In this document: one piece after another, positions 46,162 through 58,450 of the stretch
How the letters are laid out: the number at the start of each line of letters is the position of its first letter
Numbering within the stretch: the first letter of the stretch is position 1
Origin: Rapana venosa
Taxonomy: Eukaryota > Mollusca > Gastropoda > Neogastropoda > Muricidae
DNA length: 64,000 nucleotides
Reading direction: 5' to 3'
NCBI GenBank assembly: GCA_028751875.1
Contig: CM054158.1
Coordinates: 6,535,361-6,599,360, forward strand
Program-made: the position numbers and the translations under genes
Notes under the pieces: generated by a model
The model's database searches: none
What the model was told of the DNA's origin: nothing
The model's input: only the letters and a program-made list of their open reading frames with translations

Positions 46162-47008
46162 TTTTATTGATTTAATTAATTAAGCCAGCCCTCATGTCAG
46201 TTTGAGGATTCGTTTGAAGTGTATGCGCATGCATGCATGCGTGTGTGTGTATATGCATGAATGAGTGTGTTTGTGTGTGCATGTGCATGAATGTGTGCGT
46301 GTGTATATGCATGAATGAGTCTGTGTATGCATGACTGTGTGTGTGTGAGTGTGGATGCATGAATGTGTTGTGTATGCATGAATGTGTGTATGCATAAATG
46401 TATGTTGTGTGTGTGGAGTGTGTGTGTGTGAGCAAGCCTACATGCATGTGTGTTTGCATGCATGTGTGTATATATGCATGTATGCATGTGCATACATGTG
46501 TATGTTCACATGCTTATATGCATGAGAGCATATGCGCACTTTTGCATACATGTCTGTTGTACATCATTTCACCATCTTTCTTTTCTCAAAGATATTTCAA
46601 ACTGCTTCAGTGCGACTGATCTATGCATTTGTGCACACGTCCGTACAACTTTATATGTACCCTCACATGTCAAACTTATCCCCAAAAATTAAATGCACAG
46701 CACACACTCACATAAAAACTCAAATTTAACACCCCCAAAAAACAACACAACAACAAAACAAAAACAACAACAAACAAAACCCTCTCACATCTACCCCCGT
46801 CATGCGAACTTACTCACTGTCTCAACAATGAAGCACAGACCCCTCTCTAAATCAACACACACCGTTTTAGCTTTGTTGCTTGGTGAATTAATTCCAAACA
46901 ACCCACAGCACAACACCCTACCCTGGGTACGTTTTTCTGCTCCTCTCTGACTGCACACATTAACCAACCGACCAGACTCCAAATTACTCGCCTGTGTGCA
47001 TTTTGCAA

Positions 47009-47056
<48 letters not shown>

Positions 47057-47686
47057 TTGTGAGTGTGGTGTGTGTGTGTGGTGTGTGTGTGTGTGTATGT
47101 GTGTTGTGTGTGTGTGGTGTGTGTGTGTGATGTGGTGTGTGGTGTGATTGTTGTGTGTGTGTGTGTTTTGTGTGTGTGAGTGAGAGTGTGTGTGAGTGTG
47201 TGTGTGTGTGTGTGTGTGTAAGTGTGTGTGTGAGTAAGTGTGGTGTGTGTGTGATGTGTGATGTGTGTGTTGTGTGTGTGAGAGAGAGAGACAAGACAGA
47301 GAGAATGACAGTGTTGCTGGGGTGTGTATATGCATGTGCATGCATATGTGTGTGTGTTTGTGTGTGTGCGTGCATGCGTGTGTGCATATGTGTGCATGCG
47401 TGTGTGAGTGTTCTATACACATCTTTATGAACTGTATGCTTACACATTAGGTGTGTTGTTTCATTCTTTAGCTAAATACCTCTTCACTGATGAACAAGTA
47501 TTTCAAAAGCATATGTATGCTTTCATGACTGTGTCACAGTATGAGAAAGAGATTGGGGGGGGGGGGGGGGGGGGGGGAGGGAGAGGGGAGGAGGAACAGG
47601 GACACGAGAGAGGTGAAGGATAGAAGTGGCGTGAGAGAGAGAGAGGTAGAGAGAGAGAGGGGAAAGAGAGAGAGAGAGAGAGAGGA

Positions 47687-47779
<93 letters not shown>

Positions 47780-47805
47780 GGAGAAAGAGAGAGAGAGAGA
47801 GGAGA

Positions 47806-47859
<54 letters not shown>

Positions 47860-48178
47860 AGAGAGAGAAGAGAGGAGAGAGAGGCAGACAGCCAGCCAGC
47901 CAGACACAGACTGACTGGTCAAAGGTCAGCCGCACCAACAACTGCAGTGCAATATCAGTGTAAGAATACCCCTGTACAGACCATGACACAGTCAGTACTA
48001 CACTGGAATCTTTTTTCTCTTCCACAAACATCCCAACCACCATCACCATCCCCACCGCTACCACCACCACCACCACCACAACCGCCACCACCAACACCAA
48101 CACCACTATTCCACCAACCCCACCACCACCACCCCTCTGTGCTCTCCACCATCTGCTTTACCTTGCAAGCTGTTCTCC

Positions 48179-48221
<43 letters not shown>

Positions 48222-49588
48222 TTGCCAACATAAAAAAACAAGAATTAACACAACTGTGGTTGTTTTATTTTTCAGATAATTATTTTACTAGGTTTAAGCC
48301 CCCCCCCCCCCCACCACTCCCCCACAGAGATCTGTAGAGGGTGGGTACATGGGATAGTTAGGGTGAAGAGGGGAAACAGGGCAAGGGGTGAGTGGTGGGA
48401 AAGTGAGGCTATCTATCTTGTGTCAATAACTGGAATGCTCCTCTTTCCCAGTGTACACTTAAGGTGATGGGTACACCAGCACTAAAGATGCACCCGAAAC
48501 TGACCTTAACTGGTACATGTGTACTCAGTATGCCCTATTGGCAAGATAAGTAGCTGAGCTAGCAAGCAATTTACTCCCTTGTGTAAAAAACTTGAAAGTT
48601 GGGGTGACCGGGTCTAGAAAATTACTAGTTAAAATGTTTTAGTAAAAAAAACCCCAACAACAACACCCCAGGTCAGCTGTTTCCATCTATAAACCAAAGT
48701 TATGTACACGGAACATCTTGTGCACACGTCAAAAACTTGTCCTGCTTTTTGAAAGAGTAGGTCATTGTATGGGAACAGATGACAAAACTGACTACACTGC
48801 ATGCACACTGGGACTGGATGTAAAAAAAACAAAAGCACATAAGTGCTTATTCCATTGTCTTCAAAATTAAAGGAACAAAAAAGAAAATAGATGAAATAAA
48901 AATAAAAATCAAGACCTCTGTTAGCTTTGACATTGAGTGAGTTGGGGGTGGGGGGTTGTGGGTTTGGGTTTTTAAACTTTTTTTTATTTGTTTGTTCTTT
49001 GGCTAGAGCTCCAAGGTTTACCATGATGGTATTTTGCGTATGCGACCCTTGCCCACCATTAAGGTAGCTGCATTTCGACTTCCAGGATAATTCTAAACAC
49101 AACACCAGTGCGAACGCATTTTTAAAAAACTCTCATCCGTTTCTACCAGCACACAATGAATGGCCTACTCTTCTGAAAGGTGGAACAGGTTTTAACATAT
49201 GCGCAAGATGTTCAGCACGTGCTTGAACATGGGACCTCTGTTTACAGTCTCGTCCAAAGGCCTCTTGGGGGAGTGGAGTCAGCAGTGCTGGTGTACACTG
49301 CAGGGGGAAAATCCCCTCAGTGGTGGCTGTAACACAGGCAGGACAGACAGGGATGGGAAGGACCATGCACAGGGGGGGCCCTGAAGACTGACAGCATCCA
49401 CACACAGGCTGATGGGCAATGACCAACGGAAAGAGATGAAGGTGGACCATAAAGAACCGACACCACCACCACCAACAACAACAACCACCACCACCAACAA
49501 CAACAACCACCACCAAAGTCCAGAAGAAGGGGAACACCAAAGAAAAGACAGAAGACTATCCAACAAGACAGAGAGAGAGAGAAGAGAG

Positions 49589-49657
<69 letters not shown>

Positions 49658-52600
49658 AGAGAGGAGAGGAGAGAGAGAGTAATGCATGCTCAATTCATGT
49701 CCATCAAAGCAAAGATTCCCACTTCAGTACTCCTTCTTAGCCTGCGAAGGTGATCCCATCACTTTGGAGTTGCACAATGGAAAAACTGAAAATATGATCT
49801 CAAAAAAAAAGAAGAAAAAAAGACTCTTACACAGGCCATGAGATCATGAGCAAGTTAGTTCTTTTTCTTCTGCTGTTTTTGTGTGTGTGGTGGTTTTTTT
49901 AAACAATGACCAAAGTTAGCATGAAGGCAGATCTCCCTCAGAGTGCCTGTGCACCGGACAGTCAGTCTCTCACCTTGTCCAAACTGATGGCTGCCGTCAG
50001 GCCACTCAGCATGAAGGGAAGAAATTTGGGATCCACGGCTGGGAGAGGCACGACCTGTTTGGCTGGCACCGTCTGTCACAGGGGGGAGAGAGAGAGAGAG
50101 AGCACAAGAAGGTTTATTTACATGTTTGAGCAAGTTCAGAGAGGTATGAAGGCACACGATTGGTACAACAATTAAAAATACAAACATCCCTGAAGTCGGA
50201 ATGCGGCTACCTTCATAGTGGGCAAAAATGGTCACTGTACGCAAAATCTCACCATTGATGAACCCCAGAGCTCTATCCGAAGAAGAAGAAGAACAACAAA
50301 ACAATCAAACAAACAAACAGGTCTGTTTTGATACTTGATTCTCTCCAAGAAAAGAAGCCAGTAAAGCTGTTCTAGCAGGGTTGGTGTAAGGTTATCAATG
50401 GGAGGCTTTAAAAATCAGATGGGCAGATGAGTTTTGCAGTTCAGGCACAAGTTCCATGACTGACTGAGGGGACCCCATCAACACAGAGTTGCAGTGGTCT
50501 TACTGAGATAGAATGCATGATGTTACTAGGGCTTTAGTGAGATCTATATAGAGCTTTCTACGGATGGAACTGATTCGTTGGGAGTTCAAAGAGGGTAGTC
50601 TGACAAACTCTTTTCTGTTTGTGTGTTTTGGGTTGTTGTTGTTGTTGTTTTTTGTTGTTGCCATTCCTTGGCTACAGCTCTATGGTTCACCAATGGTGAG
50701 ATTTTTGTGTATGTGATCCCCCCCCCTCCCCCCAAACTCCACCATTTAGGTAGCTGCATTCCAACTTTGGGGATAAAAGGAAAGGTAAAGGTGTCCCATA
50801 ACCTATAAGGTCGTAGGGGAGCGAGGCGTCAGAGACCTCACTTCTCTAGGGCCAGCATTTTGAGGGCGGCGCCCATCTCTTCTCCCTCGCTGCTTTACCT
50901 TCCCTGACCCTAAAGAGGGCAGGTAGTACCCATTTACAGCTGGGTGAACTGTACTGAAGCCAAGGCGCGCAAACGGTCACCCATCCAACTGGTAACCCGC
51001 TCGACGCTGCTCAACTTGGCTGGGGGAAAGCGAGTGCTACGACCACTGAGCTATCCCGTCCTTTGGGGATAAACTCCAGTTTAAAAGTCACAGGAGATGT
51101 GGCAGCAAAAACAAAACCAAACCAAACAACCAACCCCCCTCCCTCCCCAAGAAAACTCTATTATAAATCTTGAATCCACTTGGAAGGCACTTTTTTTCTG
51201 ATATGTTGACAGGCAGTCTGGTAGCCCTTCACCTCAAATTGTTCAGAGAATAAACTGTTTACATGATTGAGTGCTTTCCTATGGAGAACAAGCACAATAT
51301 AACCCCTGTAAATGTCTCTATTTGTGAGATAATAAACTAAAAAAAAAAAATTTAACTAAAAAACCCCCCCAACTATTTGAATTGAATAGAATTGAATTTT
51401 GCTTACCTTGTAATCGGAGAAAGCCCCCGCGTTAAGGTAGACAACTGGCTGTCCCACTTTGAAGCTGGTGTTATCTCCCACTGCAGCGATTTCCCCCAGA
51501 CCCTGCAAAAAGCAATTCCGTGATTTGACTTCAGTTCTCTGGTAACTCCTTGAAGAGTCAGAGTAACTGCTCTGACAAGCTTTCACCAATGTGACTTTGC
51601 CAAGTTAAGCCCATTTCTTCCTGTCGAGCGTCAAATTGGCAGTTTAACCTTTGCTAGGTGACCTGGGTGTGAAATCACCCACACCCCTAGATTTTAGTCT
51701 GAAACTCCAGAAAATGTTAATGCTGCTTCATGAAATTTCATGACTTTGTCAATGAACCTCTGCCATACACATCCAAAGAAAACCATTTCAAGTTTTTGTG
51801 TTTACAAATAATTAAATAAACAAAAAGTGCTCAGTACATCATGGGTGTGAGCACACCCACACTTCCAAAGAACATATTCTATGCGCTGTATATCATAGGT
51901 GTACAGTCACCCATGCTGTAAGGCATGGTTGCCAGGACAGCCATGCAGAGGCATTCATGCCGTTGTTACTCTAAGACCTTCCTACCTTCAACTTCAAATC
52001 AACACCCTTCAACAAAGAAAAAAATTGTCCACAGAAAGAAATTTGTGTCACAAGCCACAAAAGTGATAAATTGAGAGTCAAAAAACACTTGGCAGTCTGA
52101 GAAAACCCAGAAATGTAGTCTTCACCTTCGTGCTTATTTCTCCCCATCCCGCCCCAGCATTCATTACAAGAACAAATCTTGTTCAAGCCAGCGTGTGTTA
52201 CCTGAAGTATCTGTGTGTATTCTGTGAGTCTCTTCTAAACCTGTAACACCCAGCCACCAACAAGAAGGAAGAGAAATCGACAGCCCCATTGTGAAGACCA
52301 CACTAAGGCAGTGACAGTGTGCTTTGGCCAAGACTTCCAAGCTGACTCATTAGGCAGCTTAGATATGTGTTGGGAGGCAAGAAGCAAGTAATACTGATTG
52401 GGAGAAAGAGTGTCCAAATGCATTTTATTCATTTATTTATATTTATTTATACCCCTTTAAGTCACGGCAGATTTCTCTGCGTGAAATTCAGGCTGCTCTT
52501 CCCGGGGACAGCGTGTCGTCACAAGAGCAGTGCCACCCTTTTACTTTTTTTCTTCTTTTTGTCTGCAACTGGTTTTGTTTTCCTATCAGAGTGGCTTTTT

Positions 52601-52683
52601 TTTTTCTACAGAATTTTGCCAGGGACAACTCTCTTGTTGCCATGGATTCTTTTACTGCGCTGAACAATTATGTGTAACACACT

Positions 52684-52714
<31 letters not shown>

Positions 52715-54657
52715 TAGCGCCCAGACCACCACTCATGGTCTGATGGATGGGGGAAAAGTTTCGGGCCCAAACAGGTAAGCTGGAACATTATTTTAGAGTG
52801 AGTGCTGTGAACCACACAAAATAAGCACAACATCTGAACTGACTTTGTCTAATGTGATGTGCTTAGAGAAAATCAGGGAAAAATTTACAATAACGCAAAT
52901 GAGCTCCGCAATATACATAATAGATATAAAAGACATGGCAAAACCTAGAGCAGCAGGAAATTCTAACATGGGTATATATATCATGGTGATCCATTGATGA
53001 CGGTAAACGGAGTGAAAAAAACGTGGTGTAACAATCATCTGGTGATCCCTGTGCTGAATATGAATGTAATATTGTGCATCATTCCATGATGTGGTAACCA
53101 TGTCATGATGATCGTTGTGTTGTATGTGTTGTTTGAAAATTTCTGGATTGTTTGTTTCATCCCTGACCCTCTGTTTCCCATGTGACAGGGCTTAAACCCA
53201 ACTGCATTAAATACAAATTGTACTGACATGGTTTCTAAGTCCATTTTATTTCACAGCTGGTTCTGTACAGGACGTAAAATGTTTGTTAAAAATAAAAGTG
53301 CACCTGTCAACGACTCGTGTGACATGCACCTGAATGGCTTGCGTAGATCTAACAGCAAAAATCTGGTTCAATGTTCTCTCTCCATTTGAAAACAAAATTG
53401 CAGTCATCATAGCTTACGTCTGTGTTTGTTGCAGCTGTTAAATCATGATATGGAATCCATGCCATGAATATTATCTGGGTTGTTGTGAACAGGGTTTTTT
53501 CTTCATAGTTAAATGTGTGTTTTGTGTCCAGTCCCCCAGTTCCCTTAAGAATGGGGTTAACAGCTTACCACAGTCACCATCTGTCTCTCTCAAAGCTGAG
53601 AATGTTCAGTATCATCGGCTATAGCCAGTCTACACAGCAATGAAAAATAGATGGGTCTAGAACTTAACATGTGCACATGGTGTTGAGCGTGTGTTGCTCA
53701 CACGCCTTGCGTTTCATATTGTCATCCAAAGAACATCAAAGGGGAATGGAGCTGTGACAAATGTTAAATCCATGCAAATTAATCCCCGTTCTCCTAGAGT
53801 AGACTGCTCAGTGACAAAACTTGAACCCACATCCTCAGCCTGCCTTTGTCCTGGCTTTCTTTCATCAGAGGCCTAACAGTCACCATTTATTCATTTATAC
53901 CACTTTAAGTCACAGCAGATTTCTCTGCGTGAAGTTCGGGCTGCTCTCCCCGGGGAGAGTGCGTCGTCACAAGAGCAGCTTCACCCTTTTTTCTTTTCTT
54001 TTTTTGGTCTGCAACTGTATTTGTTTCCCAATTAAAGTGGCTTTTTCTAAGAATTTTGCCAGGGACAACTCTCTTGTTGCCGTGGGTTCTTTTACGTGCA
54101 CTGAAAAGTTTGTGTAACACATGGGACCTTGGTTTATCGTTTCACCCGAAAGACTTATGCCCAGACCACCACTCATGGTCTAATGGTTGGGGGAAAAGTT
54201 TCGGGCCCAAATGGGATTCGAACCACCGCACACATCTGACCCAGACTTTTCGCATTCTAGACAGGCGCGTTACCTCTAGACCAACGATCCACCATACCCC
54301 TCTTCTGCTCTCCTCATCTATTCCACTCCCCTTCCTATCACGGCCCATACTGAAACGAATTTAAAAAACCAAGGTTGTTCTTCCTAAGAACAGTGCAGTG
54401 CTGTGTGGTTAGTATGTTTCCCAGCGAAACAGCCTGGAGATAATCCAGAACATAATTGCACTAAGTCACTACTCCTATCTTAAAGTCTCTGTGATATTGT
54501 GAATCTGTGCTGAATGTTGTGTGTATGGCAGTTGTTTAATCATATCTAGTTAATGTACAGGGAACTATACTGCAATTCTCCCTCTGTGTGTGTGTTGTGT
54601 GTGTTGTGTGTGTTGTGTTGTTGTGTGGTGTGATGTGTGTGTGTGTGTGTGAGTGGT

Positions 54658-54729
<72 letters not shown>

Positions 54730-55283
54730 TATTTATTTATTCTTTTATATCGAGGATAATGGAATAAGCACTTATGTGCTTTTTTACATCCAGTCCCCGA
54801 GTGTATGCGGTTTTGTAAATTCTGTCATCTGTTCCCACCGGCACACATTGGCCTGCTCTTATGAAAAGCGGGACAGGATTTAACGTGTGCGCAAGATGTT
54901 CTGCGTGCGTTCGCACACGGGGCCTCGGTTTATAGTCTCATCCGAAGGACTTTGTGGGAGAGTGGAGTCTGCACCGATGTTAACTCTAGAGGAAAATATC
55001 CCCTTGAACGGGAATTGAACCTGGGTCATCAAATTGCGAACCCAATGTTCTGACCACTAGGCTATCTCGTGCCCCAAGAGCGACAGAGAGTGAGAAAGAG
55101 AACATGAACTCAAACTCAAATATTTTATTGAGGTTAATTAGATAAGCCAGAGGCTTCTTTATACCAGGCCCTCATGGGGGAAAATGAAACAAACATGAAT
55201 AAACCAATGAATCAACAAACAAGTTTATGTCAAATAGCAATGAAATGAATCACCCTAATTGCCATTCAATGACTGATAAATCA

Positions 55284-55317
<34 letters not shown>

Positions 55318-55795
55318 CAGAGAGACAGACAAAGAAAGAGAAAGAGAGACAGAGACAAAGAGAGAGAGAAGAGAGGGAAGTACAGAGAGAGTGGGAGGAA
55401 GACTGGAAGCATGTTTGTGCATGTATGCATGCTTGTATCCTATTAAGGTTGTGTGTCTTTTTCTTCACAGTGAATGTTCCTTATAGCTTTCTTATCAGGC
55501 AAACATAACAGAGCACATGTTTGTTTAAGAAAAAAAGCTTTGTTAATCAGATTCACTCTCTCTCCCTCAAACACACACACACATAAACACACAACTACAC
55601 AACACACACTCACAGTCACACATACACACATATGCGCAACACACATCACACACTACACATACACGCACTACACACACAACTACACACACACACACATTAC
55701 ACACACACATATATAGGCATAGATTTATATCTGAACCATCACCACCCTCCACCCCACTGCACTCTCCACCATTTGCTTTACTTTTCAAGGCCGTC

Positions 55796-55862
<67 letters not shown>

Positions 55863-56156
55863 ACCACCCCCCACAAAAAAAAGAAAAAAAGAATTAACAC
55901 AACTTGTTTTTTCCAGATAACTATTTTATTAGGTTTAAGTCCCCCCCCCCCCCCCCCCCCCCCCTTCCTCTGTGCCCAACTTAGAGGTCTGCAGCAGAGG
56001 GTTGATAAATGAAACAGATATATATATATATATACATACACACACCTACCTCAAAGCCTGCATCAAAAGGTGGCTTCTTTGTGGGGTCATAGCGCCCTGC
56101 TGTGAAGTTGATGTCCGAGGCATTGATTCCCACATATCTGCTCCAACACACACACA

Positions 56157-56201
<45 letters not shown>

Positions 56202-58384
56202 AACACACACACCACACACACACACACACATTGTGTGTGTGAGTAATTTGATTTGTTCTGTACAAGTTTCAGCTGCTTATTTTAAGCTGAAATATAATAT
56301 CCATCTGAAATAAAGAACAGAAAAATAAACAAATATGTGTGTGTGTGCGTGCATGCATGTGTGAGTGTAAGCGCATGCGTGTGTGTGTGTGTAGTGTGTG
56401 TGTGTAGTGTGTGTGTGTGGTGTGTGTGAGTGTGTGCATGCATGCGTCCATGTTTGAAAGTGTGTATATGTGTGCGTGTCCGTGGCCGAGTGGTTTAGGT
56501 GGTCAACTCGTGATCCAGAGGTCGCGGGTTCGATCCCCGCTCGGCTCGGTGTTGTGTCCTTGGGAAAGACACTTTACTCCTATTTTCTCACTCCACCCAG
56601 GTGTACAAGTGGGTACCAGCTCTGCTGGGGAAGTATCTGGCGACAGACTAGCGTCCTGTCACAGGGGTGGTGAAAAACCATCAGTTCGCTTAACGCTACA
56701 GAAACCGGGATAAGCTCCGGCTCTATGGGCCTTCTGGCTCGAAAGAACATACTACTACTATATGTGTGCGTGTATGCGTGTGGGTGCGAGACACAGAGAG
56801 AGAGAGAGTGAGAGACAGAGACAGAAACATAGAGAGAAAGCAAGCACTCTCATATTATGTATGCAGGTGTATATATGCATGCTGTGCGAGTGCTTGTTTT
56901 TCCTACTCCATTTGGCACGTGTAATATTGCAAATATATGGAAATGGCCACCAGCTTGCAAAGATCAGATGAAACCACAAATAAAACAGACAATTCTGTCC
57001 ACAAGAATTAACCAAGAAACATGATCGCATCACTTACAACATGCACCATGTACAGAAAATGTATAGAACAGGAGAAGAAAAAAAAACAAACATCCAAGAA
57101 ACAAAATCTAAATAAACAGACTTTAAGATAGAAAAAGGAAAAGATAAGTATATGTGTGAGTATAAGTGTGTGTGTGTGAGCATGTGCGTGTGTGTGTATG
57201 AGTGTGTGAAAAGCAAACTTTGGTTGTAAAATGTAAGCTTATGTTCCGTTTCTCAATAAACTCCTTGACATGATCTGTTTTTTTCATTCCTTGGCTAGTG
57301 CTCCAAGATTCACTAATGGTCAGATTTTAGCCTATGAGACCGTTTGTTTCCCTGCCCTTAATAAGATAGCTGCATTCCAACTTTGGGCATGCAGTTAGGA
57401 ATTGAATCTACCAATTTTGCCAGGGCAGTCAAGAGGTACCTCCCTGCTCTTTCCGATTTTCAACTGTCGTGGGTTCTTTTGACCTGCACAAGTCCATAAG
57501 CACACACAGCCGGCTGGTTTTGAGCCTCTTCCTAAAGACTTGACATTCAGTTCCATCCTCCCACCAAGTAGTATGTTCTTTCGAGCCAGAAGGCCCATAG
57601 AGCCGGAGCTTATCCCGGTTTCTGTAGCGTTAAGCGAACTGATGGTTTTTCACCACCCCTGTGACAGGACGCTAGTCTGTCGCCAGATACTTCCCCAGCA
57701 GAGCTGGTACCCACTTGTACACCTGGGTGGAGTGAGGAAAATAGGAGTAAAGTGGCTTTCCCAAGGACACAACACCGAGCCGAGCGGGGATCGAACCCGC
57801 GATCTCTGGATCACGAGTTGACCGCCTAAACCACTCGACCACGGTGCCTCCCTATTCTCCCACCAAACTGGGAGGAAAGGGCAAGGCTGGGAATCGAACC
57901 CAGAACCTCACAGTTTACTTGCTAGCCAGGTGAACGTCTAAACTCGCCTACTACCTTCACTTCTTGACTTGATCTGAATTCACTTCGGTTTTAGAACACT
58001 TTCTACACTGAATTTTTCAGGTGATGTAGGCAAATTTAATCTGACAAGCCAAGCCCTCTCCAAGCAGCAGGATGCATGCTGGGCATGTCTGTGTCATCCA
58101 TGCCAGCTGCCTTACTTCTCCACCAAAGGTTGATAGGATTTTAATGTGTGCGTAAAGTGATCTGCATACGTTCGTTCGCACACACAGACCTTGGTTTATT
58201 GTCTTACCCTTAGGGCTTCCAAGGGAGTTGAGTCAGTTCCTATGGTTTTGTTTGTTTGTTTTAGAGCTCGATGGTGAGATTTTGTGTAAGCAACCGTTTT
58301 TGTCTGCCATAAAAGTAGCCACATTCTGACTTCAGAGATGTATGCTGAGTATATTCCTATTTCTGTGACCCTGTGATCCTCTGC

Positions 58385-58450
<66 letters not shown>

